64,000 nt of DNA from contig OX637296.1 in assembly GCA_951799445.1 (NCBI GenBank), forward strand, positions 23,622,001-23,686,000. The letters are read 5' to 3'. The stretch comes from Pseudisothecium myosuroides. Lineage: Eukaryota > Streptophyta > Bryopsida > Hypnales > Lembophyllaceae. The translations under genes and the position numbers were made by a program. Below, one piece after another: positions 1-11,300 of the stretch. How positions within the stretch are numbered: position 1 is the first letter of the stretch; every line of letters begins with the position of its first letter. The notes under the pieces are model-generated. The model was not told the origin of the DNA, ran no database searches, and was given only the letters and a program-made list of their open reading frames with translations.

Positions 1-1220
1 AATTAACTTGTAACCGCTCCAACATCCATATTTAGGATGATAAAGATAGTACATGAGACTAATGTATTGTCCTAATACTTTCTCATTCATCCCAAGCACT
101 TCTTGAATCTTTAAAAGACAACCTTTTTTTATGAAATCTATGCAAATGTATAATAATACCTTTCCATTCAAATATATAATAAAAGAAATGAAAGATATCC
201 TCCAAATATATTCAAGCATTAAAGGATTAAATCACCCACCAAAAAGCAAATGCAAAAATCCTAAACTAGGTGACTGCTAAAAACACATGTGTATTTTGTT
301 GCATTTTCATGGAACTCATGATTTTTTCTCAAGTACTAGAAGATTAGAAAAAACAATTAATTTTTAAAATATTGACAATGTATGCATTTTTATGTAGATT
401 GTACCCATAGAAGATAATGTATTGAAAAATTCTCTAAGTAGGAGAACTAAAAAAGTAAAAAATCTCAAGAGAATAGATACTTTGACATTTTAATTTGTAA
501 GAAATAGGATTCTTTTTTTAAAAATACAAATTTTTCATTTGTATCAATTCTATGGAGATGGTCATTCACCAAAAGAATCACCAAAATTATATTTTACATA
601 TTTCAAAATGTTGGCAAACATAAAGAAGCTTACTTTATGAACTTCTATAGAATATAGAATTAACTATTTTTAAATTTCCTTCAAATAATAGATGTTGGTC
701 TATTGCAAGATCAACTCCTTTAAATTTCAAGTTAAATTTTTTTTTTTTGTGGCTAGAGATAGTCTTGAAACCTCCAAATTAGCAAGTGTGACAAAAAAAT
801 TAAGTTGCATGTCTACCACAATACCAACTCCTCTAAATTTCAACTTTAAATTTGTTTTTTTGTGGCTAGTGATAGTAGTGAAATCTCCAAATTGGCAAGT
901 GTGACAAAAAATTGAGGTTTAGTTTCAGATATTAGAACATTTTTTTAATAGGAAAAAATTTGCCATAGTCCATAATAGTCATGAGCACCTTACCTATGAA
1001 TCTTAATTCTTTTAGACCCATAATGCAAAAATTTTGGCCAACCCTAATTAAAGTAGACCAACCCATTTCCGCCAACTACCTAAATTCTTCATCTTACTTT
1101 TGACCCCAATTTTGTCCAAAAATTCATCCAAATCTTTTCATTTTTTGACAAAATCATTGCATTAATGCAAACAAGGAGTAACATGTCATTTCTTTAATGG
1201 TGAACACTTAAATCCATACC
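1..1220. other. AT-rich intergenic DNA with a short tandem duplication
   Basis: No supportable gene. It is AT-rich with long A and T runs. A block near 711-790 recurs at about 824-905, an offset of roughly 113 bp; shared words include CAACTCCT, TTTGTGGCTAG and GCAAGTGTGACAAAAAA. The open frame spanning both copies reads low-complexity sequence and has no recognisable domain. Confidence 0.6.
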
Positions 1221-1224
1221 TTAA

Positions 1225-1475
1225 GTTGGTTGTTTGGTTTGATTGTTTTGTTACATTGAGATCTCCCGGGATGTGCGTCCCTTGGTAGCGTGCTTGGTAT
1301 CATTGGAAAGCCCTTGGCGAGGAGGGGTGCACGGGCTTTGTTTTATGGTGTTTGAACCTGCGATGTGAAAGTTATGGATTTTTTAGTTATTTTTGGTTCT
1401 TTTAAAAAAACAAAAAAACTTTTACTTTTGTTTTTGACTATAGCGATGGCACATGGCACATTAGTACCATTGGAT
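1225..1475 (+). repeat. Conserved dispersed repeat R, copy 1
   Basis: One of three copies (others at about 30605-30850 and 62430-62690, both on the minus strand). The core carries GAGATCTCCCGG, then GCGTGCTTGGTA, GAGGAGGGGTGCA and a GGTGTTTG segment. The far end carries GGCACATGGCACATTAGT, matching the GGCACAGGGCACACT ends of the other copies. The core is far more GC-rich than its surroundings. It could be a SINE, a fragment of a larger transposon or a conserved untranslated region; I see no terminal repeats. Confidence 0.7.
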
Positions 1476-1744
1476 ACATGGGAAAATAGTTATAGGTTGT
1501 TTACAGACTCCATTTTGTAAGCAATTTTGTAATTTCAAGGCAAACCACTTCAAAAATTCACAGGAATTACAGATTTCATCGGAAAATTACAATTCCACTT
1601 GCGTTTGATTCCTGAAACAAGTGCGCACCTCTAAAAAAACATGTGCCCATCTTGACCAAGACCCAAGATATTCACATTGCTAATCAGCGTGGTAATAGGC
1701 TGTCTACCTTACGGCTCCTAGTGCCACAGGCAGTCCTGGTAGTC

Positions 1745-2823
1745 TGCCACTAAAACCGGCTTTCTTGCACGCTTGTCCGTCTCTCTCGCCTGCCTTGCAA
1801 TGGCGCCGTGCCAGCTCTTCTAGCGCTTGCCGATCAGTAGGACGCTTCAGTTCAAGATTTCCGCTCTGTCATCTTCTTCTTCTTTCCTTTCTTGCTGAAA
1901 CTTTCCAATTTCTGTTGTTTCTAATGCCACCAATATCCGATCCCACGCGCGCCTCCTTGAAAGCTCCGTTTCAATTTGCATAAACAGCTATTGCCTGGAT
2001 GTGTAGTACACAAGCTTGATTCATATGAATGCATTGTGTTCCTTCTGCTGCAAACCTACAGGGAATGGAGCTTCCGCGATGGAGTTGACGGAAGTGGCGG
2101 GGACGGCTTGGTATGTTGCAATTATCATCTCTTGACTACAGGGGACTTCAATTGGTTGGTTTGATCGCTTGCTCATGTGAGTAAAAGAATTGCGGTCACT
2201 AGTATTTCATGTGCATTGCATTATGCTTGTTATGCTGGAAAAATGCATACGTCAGATAACTTGGAGAGAACCTCTAGTTTTCTTTTTGATAAAACCCATG
2301 GTGCATGTATGGTGGTGGAACTACCAGACTAGATACTGACTCTGTCATGTAAAAGTAGACGATAAGGATATCCTGATAGCTTGCGTTGCTTGATATTCTC
2401 GAGGAATGTCACCCTTGTGTATATATATAGCCATATATTCCTTGGTGAAAAAGATTGACTCTCTTTATATTGACCCCAATATGTCATGTACTCCCGGTTG
2501 TTGGTGATCGTCGTTGTCGGAGTTTACAATTGGGGCCTCTGTTGCAGTGGGTTTTGGATGGAGTCGGCCATGGCCTTCCACTCGATTGTAGTGTAGTATT
2601 TTAGGTTTGGACAGAAGAGAAGTAGGGCTTTCGAGTTCTCAATTTGGTGGTTGCCTGTAGTACTGACTTTCTTCCAATTGACATTTTTCTTCTGTCTATG
2701 GTCGAAAGCATTGATTCTGCAAGATCTATCTCTAACTTGTTTCCCTAATATCTGGTTTCATATTTGACTGCATGGATAGAAGGCCTACACACGAAGAATC
2801 ACTTTCTAGACCCTAGCTTAACA
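1745..2823 (+). promoter_or_regulatory. Probable 5' leader region of the F-box gene
   Basis: From about 1745 the sequence becomes pyrimidine- and GC-richer, as plant leaders often are, and a good donor (CTTG|GTATGT) lies at 2110/2111. A possible acceptor TTGCAG ends at 2547. This suggests a non-coding first exon and a 5'UTR intron before the start codon at 2824. Splicing here is inferred only. In the F-box frame the codons before 2824 contain no ATG; the frame simply runs back to a TTG at 2764. Confidence 0.35.
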
Positions 2824-4158
2824 ATGGAGTTCACAAAGAAGGACGTGTCTGTCTTTGCCAAACTTCGCAAAGGAAAGAGGGCTCAAGTTCGTGAGACCTA
2901 TCGTTTGTTGGAGAAAAGATCTCGACACCTTATGGAACAAAGTGCGCTTCTTAAGCATGACATTGACACGTTCAAGAACGAATTAGCCGCCATTGGCATT
3001 CAAGATTACCTGACAGGAGTTGCACATGTGTGTGAGTGTGCTCCGTTGTGCCCTGCTGTATGGAGCACGCTACCAATGGAGCTCTTGGAACGCGTTTTTG
3101 CTCGCTTGCCATTGCGTGATATTATTCGCCTTCGAGTTCTTTCAAAGACCTGGGACAGTTATGTGACAGGAGTGACTCCTGGATTCACCAAGTTATGTGC
3201 AGAGCGAAATCTCAACATGTTTGCTCTGATAAGTGACGGGAGCGAATATGACGGTGATTTTGGGCCTATGGTTATAAAGTTATACGATAGCAAGGAAAAA
3301 AGATGGCACCGTTTTGTGCATGAGACTGATGTATTCATGACTTGTGAGACAATGTTTGCTGGCGATGGAGGGTTAGTGTGCCTTATTTGCACCGCCCGAG
3401 ACAAAGAGGAGTTTCCAATGAAAATAGTAGTGTTCAATCCGTTAACAAGACAGTGGAGAGAACTTCCTTCGTCGTCTTCCCTGAGCCGAATTCAGCCTCG
3501 TATGGTCCAACTGGTGATGGACCGGGACTCCAAATGCTACAAGGTGCTAGTCGTAGGCCCCAAGAAACAAAGCGGAGGCGATGCGGTAGCATGGATTTTC
3601 AGCTCCGTGACTGGAACGTGGAGTAAGCCGAACATCTTTTCAGATCTCATTTTTGGCTGTCAGTATTCGTGGAAGAATGGCCCTGGTTATGGAATGATGA
3701 CGGGAGCGAAAGTTGGTCCTTGTGCTTATGATTGTGCAAGCAGTACCTTGCTTAAGCTTGATGATGGCTATCCATGCAGATCGAGGGACCAAAGCGTTCT
3801 CGTGAAAGACCGCCTGTTTGTCCTGCATGTGAATCATAATCATAAACACGTCCTGAAGGAATACCAAGCCCAAAGTTTCCAGCCGCATTGGGTTCGACTG
3901 AACGTGCACAAGTGCTATGAGCTTTATCATTTATGTGGATATGAAGGAGACGTTGAGCTGGAGACGCGACTTTTTGGATGCCAAGACTTTTTGGTAGTAA
4001 ATGCATATGGAGGATGTGCAGATGATTATCCGCATAAGATAACACTACTTTTTGACTTGTGTACAAGTCAGTGGCAAATAATCTCTAAGATTCCAGAGTG
4101 GGGTCATTATGATCCTGCAGCTGACATGTTCGAGCTTCGATGGGATGCTGTTCCTTAG
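2824..4158 (+). CDS. F-box protein with C-terminal beta-propeller-like region
   Basis: Intronless, 444 aa from the ATG at 2824. F-box proteins recruit targets to SCF ubiquitin ligases through SKP1. Residues 1-60 are basic and likely coiled coil (KLRKGKRAQVRETYRLLEKR). The F-box covers about residues 80-115: WSTLPMELLERVFARLPLRD followed by IIRLRVLSKTWDSYV, with the usual LP..LL..VFARLP and R.VSK.W pattern. The rest has repeated W-containing strands (EKRWHRF, TRQWRELP, TGTWSKPN, TSQWQIIS) spaced like the blades of the kelch/galactose-oxidase-like domain of plant F-box proteins. The target is unknown. A start 20 codons upstream would need TTG, so I take the ATG. It stands alone on this strand. 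Confidence 0.85.
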   Translation: MEFTKKDVSVFAKLRKGKRAQVRETYRLLEKRSRHLMEQSALLKHDIDTFKNELAAIGIQDYLTGVAHVCECAPLCPAVWSTLPMELLERVFARLPLRDIIRLRVLSKTWDSYVTGVTPGFTKLCAERNLNMFALISDGSEYDGDFGPMVIKLYDSKEKRWHRFVHETDVFMTCETMFAGDGGLVCLICTARDKEEFPMKIVVFNPLTRQWRELPSSSSLSRIQPRMVQLVMDRDSKCYKVLVVGPKKQSGGDAVAWIFSSVTGTWSKPNIFSDLIFGCQYSWKNGPGYGMMTGAKVGPCAYDCASSTLLKLDDGYPCRSRDQSVLVKDRLFVLHVNHNHKHVLKEYQAQSFQPHWVRLNVHKCYELYHLCGYEGDVELETRLFGCQDFLVVNAYGGCADDYPHKITLLFDLCTSQWQIISKIPEWGHYDPAADMFELRWDAVP

Positions 4159-5300
4159 CGGGTGTTAACCCTTGAACGATCCTCAGAAGTTATAATCCGA
4201 TGGATGACACAGAATCCTTCTATATTAGATAGAAGTAGAAGTATAGATGTTCATCCTTGGAATTTTGTGGGAAAGGGGAGGGCCTTACACAGTAGTTTGA
4301 CCTCAATGAGTGCTCTTGGTTTTTTTTTAACATATGATTCATAATGTATCCAAAAAATGATTTATGTGATCCTCCAGTGAGTGCTCTTGGGCTCTTGAAA
4401 AATATAATCTGACAAAACTGAGAGATTGCTCAGAAAAAACATCAATGAGACACACAATTTGGGCTTCTTCGACTCCTGGTCCTTTACGGGTTAATTTTTG
4501 ATTTGGTTATGCCTGCGCTTGTGCTACTTGAGCAGTAGAAGGAAAATACTTAAAGAAACACTCCACCATTACACATTCACCGAGAATTTGTCTTGTTATG
4601 TTCATATCTTATTGGACAACTTCCAAATGATCAGTTATGAAATCCTCTGAGTTCATTTCGCATCTCATTTGTTCTCTCGTGGGCTTAAAAGCGGTTGAAT
4701 GCACTTTTTTTTTGCAAAATTTGAATGTTGGCTTGACTTAAGTAGTACCTCATAGCCTTTAAGATTTACATTCGAGAAAGCTTGCTGGTCCCCTCCAGCT
4801 CTCAGAGCCACAGCTTGCTCCACTTCCACCTGCTGTGCTTCGAATCGTCATGCCTTTCCCGATGAATCCAGGCTAGGGGCAACCACTGCTGCAAAAACAA
4901 ATCACAGATCCAAAAACTTACCTCGTGTTCATGACTTCGGCATTATCAATGGCAAATCTTAGTAGCAATTTCCGACTACCGCATCTGCAAGTCTTACGAG
5001 CCCCTTCCCGGGCCTGTTAATAAAATATCGAAGCCCAACCCGGATGTGCCAGCCATGACAGGCAATCTGACGTCAATTACCCTAAATGAGATTTACGCAA
5101 TTATGCTTATATCTCATTAAATATTCTGGTCTGGGCCAACCCTGATCTCCATATGACATATCTATTCACCATAAGCTCAAATTCAAAAGAGGATAAATTC
5201 GTCCAAAGTGATCTACTCTATTTCTACATCTCAGGACAAATTCACACACGCCGAGGATGCAATTCAAGTGACAGATAAGAAAGTGGTCACACCGCTGCCT
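4159..5300. other. Intergenic, no gene seen
   Basis: Begins with the F-box 3' region. After that I see only scattered short open frames with no domain and no clear repeat. It becomes less AT-rich toward the pectinesterase fragment. Confidence 0.5.
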
Positions 5301-5304
5301 TAAT

Positions 5305-5705
5305 TTCACACTCTTACTCCCAGTGATAACCGTCTGCCCAGGCTCATCTCCGTACAGCATGAGGTTCTTCTTCCCCTTCGGCACAATAACATACTCACTA
5401 TAAACGCCCTTCTTCACGTAAATCACCCACCGAGTCCCGGACGATGGGGCGACATCCACCGCAGCTTGAATGGAAGTGACTATTTCCCTTGAATGGCAGC
5501 GACAGCATTCGGCGTTGGATTCGACGACGCTTGCAGCAACCGACGTCCATCTCTGGAGAGCCAGTGTGGAAAATCACCCTCCATTTCATGAAAGCTCAAG
5601 AGACGCCGTCGGCTATATATGGCGCAGCACTTGGCCCCAATCGGTAATCTTAGCAAGAGAGTTCACCAACGACAGGCCATTGCTGAGGAGCATGGTCACC
5701 CCGCC
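5305..5705 (-). pseudogene. Pectin methylesterase fragment (type I PME), broken
   Basis: Read on the minus strand it gives, in order: the end of the PMEI-type pro-region (TMLLSNGLSLVNSLAKITDW), an in-frame stop near 5613-5615, the pro/catalytic junction (HWLSRDGRRLLQASSNPTPN then AVAAIQGK), a frame change around 5480-5490, and the start of the catalytic domain (IQAAVDVAPSSGTRWVIYVK, then KGVYSEYVIVPKGKKNLMLY and GDEPGQTVITGSKSV). Similarity stops at about 5305, before the catalytic GxYxE, QAVAL and DFIFG blocks of the family. Intact enzymes de-esterify cell-wall pectin. With a stop, a frameshift and most of the enzyme missing, this is a dead fragment; upstream of about 5735 lies a tandem repeat instead of the rest of the pro-region. 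Confidence 0.85.
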
Positions 5706-5739
5706 GCCATGTATTGTTGGATGTCACAAGAGTGCAACT

Positions 5740-5930
5740 ATTTTGAGCAAGCCTTCACAAGCCTTCATAGCATTGCCGCAAACCTTCACAGCATTGGGGC
5801 TTATACAGTAAATTGTCACAAGCCTTCACAAGCCTTCACAACATTGGGCTGTATACAGAAAATTGTCACAATCCTTCGCAACATTGGCACGATTCTGGAT
5901 CACAACATTGGTGCAATTCTGGAGGGACAA
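5740..5930 (+). repeat. Imperfect short tandem repeats
   Basis: Variants of CTTCACAACATTGG, TTATACAGTAAATTGTCACA and AAGCCTTCACAAGCCTTCACA recur about four times with drifting period (about 25-50 bp). It abuts the truncated 5' side of the pectinesterase fragment. No gene is supported. Confidence 0.6.
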
Positions 5931-7494
5931 AGCTTTACAAGCTTGAGCCTATCAAAGTTGAAAAAATTTTGCCAAAAAAATCCATTGGTGTGCATTATAT
6001 GGGCATTGTATGAATAAATTATGAATTCTCAAAGTACTGTTTCTAAGTGTATCAAAAATTGGCACTTGACTCTCATAAGTTCTCATGTCTTGACTGTATA
6101 TACATTTGTAATCAATATTTAGATTTTAGTGTTGTTTTTTGATCAAAGTGTAGGTGTTGTATTTAAAATAATAATGTTTATGGCTCTACTTTTTAGAAGG
6201 TAGTGTTGAATGTTGCTTTTTTTAAAGATCTTGAATGGATTTGTTGAATTGGAGTACTATAAAGTATTTGTTATTTTTCATGACAACATTTAGGCTTGTA
6301 AATATCAAACTACTCATAACAATTTATAGCAAAATCTTCACATAATCTATTTTTCAATATATACCAATAGTTTTTATTTGAGCCTCCATGTTCTACTAGT
6401 GCACATTTTTAAATATGACCTATAGCCTACTAGTACATAGTGGCACAAATAGGCTTTAGTGAGTTAATTGTAGTACAGATAAGTTACCTTATATAGACTT
6501 CAATTTTTTTTTAATAAATAGCAATGTTTTACAAATATGAACAAAAAGTAGTGAATGATTTGAATAAGAAATATAGGTTCTAAGAATTAATACAGATATC
6601 TTAGTTTAAGTTCAACTCTAGTTTATATGAAGTCTTTTATAAGGAAGAATATTTAATATTCAATCCAGTACATCCTACCAATCTAGACTATTGTATTTGA
6701 AAGACACGTTGAGTATAAAACTATTCTTAAAACAGATGTCAAAATTATTGAATTTTTTTAAAATCATAATAAAATTTCTACTATTAAAAAATCTTCTAGA
6801 ATAATTTAATTTTTATCATTCAACAAAAATAATATAAGAAAATAATTAAACATTTGATAGAGATCATATGCCAATCTTATTCTTAATATATTGTAATTGA
6901 ACCCTTGTAAATTGAAATTTTTAGTAATTTCAAAAACTGGAGGAACAGAATAAGAAATATGGAGGTTAGAAATTATCATGAATTTATCAAACTTTGAAAA
7001 TTCTATGAGAAACAAAGTGAACAAATATAAGATTGAACAAACTAGAGTATAAAATTCAATTTTGATCTACGTGATTTGAATTTTGAATTCTATGCTCCGT
7101 TTTGTTCTATTTGAGGTCCAATCTTTGGCTTCCTATTAAAAGATGAATTTGCAAAGTTTCCAATAAATTACTAATAGGAAAACTTTGAAATTGAATGTGT
7201 ATTCCAAATTGTTTTTTATGCAACCTCCAAAGTTGAATGAACTCATGATCAACTTCAAACTTCCACATTTTGTAAGGTAGGGTGTCTCTAAAGTGCCCTT
7301 CTAATTGTTGGTCTTTTTTTTGCAGGTATTGGATACTTCAAAATATTATTCAAAATTCTTACTTCAAAGATGAAGAAAGGTGCATCTAACCTATAAAAAA
7401 AGAGTTTTGAACAAATAGCTAAATAAAGGAAGAAACATTTCACAGTGATTCACAAGGCAATGATTCACATCAAGCAATGCAAAAATATTCAACC
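5931..7494. other. AT-rich intergenic, no gene seen
   Basis: Strongly AT-rich with homopolymer runs and short low-complexity open frames. I see no recognised domain and no clear repeat structure. Confidence 0.5.
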
Positions 7495-8233
7495 TTAATC
7501 CCTAAAGTTCTGAAGTCCTTACGGGGGATACTTGGGATTTTGGACAAGCTTGTGTGACTTCAATTTTTGACATGATTTTTTGAAGTTTGAAAGCTTTGGT
7601 TCATTCTATTTGGATTAATAATGAAAAAGTTATAGACAATCTTGTTTTCCGGGCAATCTAAACATCTTCTTGAAAAAACACATATAGAATTCATTTCTAA
7701 ATGAAACTTTGACAATTTTTTAAAAAAAATGCTTAAAAGGGTTAAATCTATTTGCAAGAACAATCTCACCATGGAAATTATGGTATTTTGATTCCATCTT
7801 AGAACTATGAATGATTTAGTGTTTCGTTCAATCTCAAACATACTTCTATTGAAGATTTTTTTAATGAAAGAAAATCAATTTTTTTTTTTTTTTTTTTTCT
7901 TAAAAATTCCTTGACTCTCAACTCAAATCTTCAACATAAAATTTTTTAATCTGAAACTCAGCAGTGCAAAAAATTTTAATTAAGAAGATTCAGAGCCAAA
8001 AAATATAATCACCAAATGTACAAAAACACTTGTTTTCTTCACTTTAAATGCAAATATCTTACTATCTATGCAGTCAAAGTTTCTGAAATTTCTACTACAC
8101 ATTCTTATTCTAGTCTAGTGTGGGATCCTATGGTTACATATGCAAAAAAAAATGAAAATTTTCAAAGTTTTGCACCTCGCAATAGGAATGGCAGTTTTAA
8201 TTTGTTTTTGAGCCTTGGAACTTTAGGGGTTAA
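7495..8233. mobile_element. TTAA-flanked element A (piggyBac-like ends)
   Basis: Left end TTAATCCCTAAAGTTC at 7495, right end GAACTTTAGGGGTTAA at 8233: near-perfect inverted termini, each bordered by TTAA. There is no transposase frame. The right half resembles elements E and F (shared AAAACTGCCATTYCTA-like word and a stretch around 8040-8160). It lies just downstream of the FAM185A-like gene. That the two ends belong to one element is inferred from spacing and end match. Confidence 0.6.
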
Positions 8234-8308
8234 AAAATGAGATCACACAGGTGTAGGCTGGGAGCAGAGTAATGTGCAAATTGATGTCTCACCCTTGGAG
8301 AGTTTCAG

Positions 8309-11300
8309 TTACTTGACAAAGCTGGGCAAGCTGCTGGCCATTGCAACATCAATCCAACTGCGCATCTTGACTTGAAGGGACCCTGAAGAAATTATCCTAA
8401 TGTTACAAAATTGAGGTTCGGTGCTAGCTTGAGACGCCTCTTCTGACCTATTCGCACGACTATCATCGCCTTGCATCCCACCCCAAGAGGCCTGCCCTAC
8501 AAAGGTGTATTGACCTGGTCGATTTGTAGGAGATAATATTTGCGAAGTCTGGACAATATCTTTTCCCCCATTATACTCTACCTATACATAACATACCAAC
8601 ACAGCAACCATCCAGAACTGAAGTCACTTAATTGTTACAGTGTAAATCTGAGCTGACAGAGACAAAAATTCTTGCTATCAGTAACCAAGCACATACAGCA
8701 AGATAAAACCATGAAAGTACCCTAGACGATAGATTGTGCAGGAATGCAATTCAAACCTGTGCAGAAAGATTATTGGAAAAGTACAAAGTCACGCTTCCCT
8801 CGCTCGCGTCTATATCAATCTGATTGTCATCAAATACGGTCAGTAGGAGGATCTGTCATTATACCTTACAAACAACAGAGACCGACTACATAGTACTATG
8901 AGATTCAAGAACAGAATATGGAAACCCTTGATAACTTCCTAGGATAACCAACAAGCTATAAGAAATCTGGAGGTCAATCCATTGCCAAACTACAAGGGAA
9001 ACATCAGTTCATTCTTAATACCGACGTATCAATATTGGCACACTTTTTGGCGAACTGAGGTCCATATTGGTGCGCGAAGTTTCATTGTTTGCTGGCTACA
9101 TATCGAGGTCTTAATTGAAGAAAACTCCAGGGAGAAACTCAATGCTTACCTCTCGAGCATGCTCATGTAGTTGCAATGAAACAGCGCCTCCACTCGTCAC
9201 AATCCTTGCCTTACTGGGGGAAGGCACATGAATCAGGACCTCAAATGAAAGATTTGAACACTTTCAAACTATGTTCATCATTCAGATTTCAGACTTTCAA
9301 CGTTACCAAACCAAGGAAAACTAAGGAACGTTGAAGCTCAAAATTTGAAAGAAACCCTGGCACAGTGAATAACTTATACGGCTTGCAATCAGCACTTTGT
9401 AGGCCCCACAGCTTCACATGATCTTCCCTCTCAGGTAGGAGCTTGGAGTGCAATAACCATGTACTGTAAAGAACCAGTGCTTCCACTGAACAGAAAAGGA
9501 ATTGCAAGGAAACAGGATATTCAAGAGAGTAGTTCCAGTACCCATCTATTCCGGTTATCTGGACTGATCCACCGTCTGTTGAAACCTGTTTAAGTAAGAC
9601 GAAGGGACACGGTCAATACATACGCTCATACACAAGTGCTTCCACCTTATTTAAGATTCATTCAGTATAAAGAGACTAAAGAATACCGGTAGTCCTCATC
9701 GTAAAACACACAAACCGAAATGCCTTTCCAGAAATTAAAAATAAAGCACCCTCTCTAGATGCCGTATTAATTTGCTAAAAATAGAAGTTTGACATTCGAA
9801 GTTGACGTACCAAAGCACTATCTTGCGCCTGAATATGCTTCGCTTCAAATGAGCCACCACTTGATTTCATCACCACATCTATAGTGCAACCAAAAAAATG
9901 CAACATTTGAAAGTCAGTTCCTATGATGAGAAACACTTGACGGTACCACTGAAGTTTGGAGTTTAGGATAAAGATAGTGTTTCGGTGCGTGAACTTGAAG
10001 AGACCAATTGGACCTGTTCAACGAAAGCATCAAAAGCATCAGCTGGAACGACATAACCATACTGAAGAAGATCGACTCTTTTCTAAGCCTAAGAGGTGCT
10101 TACCATTGCCATAAAGAGATCCAACGTAAATATCGCCTCCGCCAGCATCCATATCAATGGTGTTGCCCACTAGCCGTTTTATTGAAACATCACCACCCAT
10201 TGTTTTTATCACTGAATCTGCAGAAACCTGGCAAGTTGCTGAAAATCAAGAATCATTAAAGACAACTACCGCAGCGAATTACTGTTTCGGACGAGCGCTG
10301 ATTCTTCAAGATAACTGATCGGCTATACATAGATTTACAGGTTGCTGAAAATCAAGAATCATTAAAGACAACTTCAATGCCTGAAAAGCGTGTAAAATCC
10401 TTACCAAGTCAGCTGTGAAACAACCTCCATGAGTCAGAATTTTGGCCGCTCCTCCCCGCATATCACCTTTTATAAGTAGAGGCAAGACAAGGATCCCCAT
10501 ATCAGTGTTCAGCTCTGGGTTCAGACGAAAGGCTAGATCTTAAGGTGCATCAGATCGATCAACAGCGGAGTCTCACCAAGTGTCACATGGCCACCAGAAG
10601 TCTCAACATTCAAGTTCCCTTCTCTCTGCAATAACTCCACACATAATATCCGCATCAGAAGAGTGGTGGAGAAGACAGACATGTTTATTATATTGAGTAC
10701 ACAATGTCACGACCCACTGTCACGTTTTCATCCTTAGAAATTTCCATCAGAAGTTTTGGAAGTTCTATTAAGTTTAAAATCCAGTCCTAGCAAACTGAAG
10801 AAAACAATACGTTTTATTACGCAACGGGGCGTTGTTGCAAATCTTGCACGGTTGTACTACTAGTTAAGCGTAGGTACAAAAGTCATGAGAGTGCCAACAT
10901 TCAAGGCTGAATTCCTTTTGTAAATGCTCCAATATATTCCTTGCTCACAACTAATCGCGGAAAAACAGTAGCACGAACTAGTTGACTGATCCACCATCAT
11001 GCTCAGTGACTCATGACACAACATACCACTCGTAAAGCAATGCTATGGTGTAAAGATTGTTTTGCCTTTAGAACAGAATTCGCTTGAGACAGTCACCATA
11101 AATCTGAGCTGAGTTAAGAGGGTATTTCTGCAATTACAATCCATCTCTAAGCTAAGGAAATTCCTAAAAAGGCCACATCTTGAAAAGTTGACCATGTAAC
11201 GGTCCTCACCAGACTTTGAATGCGAACTGAATTCTGCTTGGTCTCCACAAACAAGCTGCACCAACGTGCAGGCATGGCTGCCCTTACACCCTCCAGAGAC

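Noticed and set aside
2764..2823. Twenty extra N-terminal codons on the F-box protein
   Set aside because: The extension begins at TTG, not ATG; a plant nuclear gene would start at the ATG at 2824.
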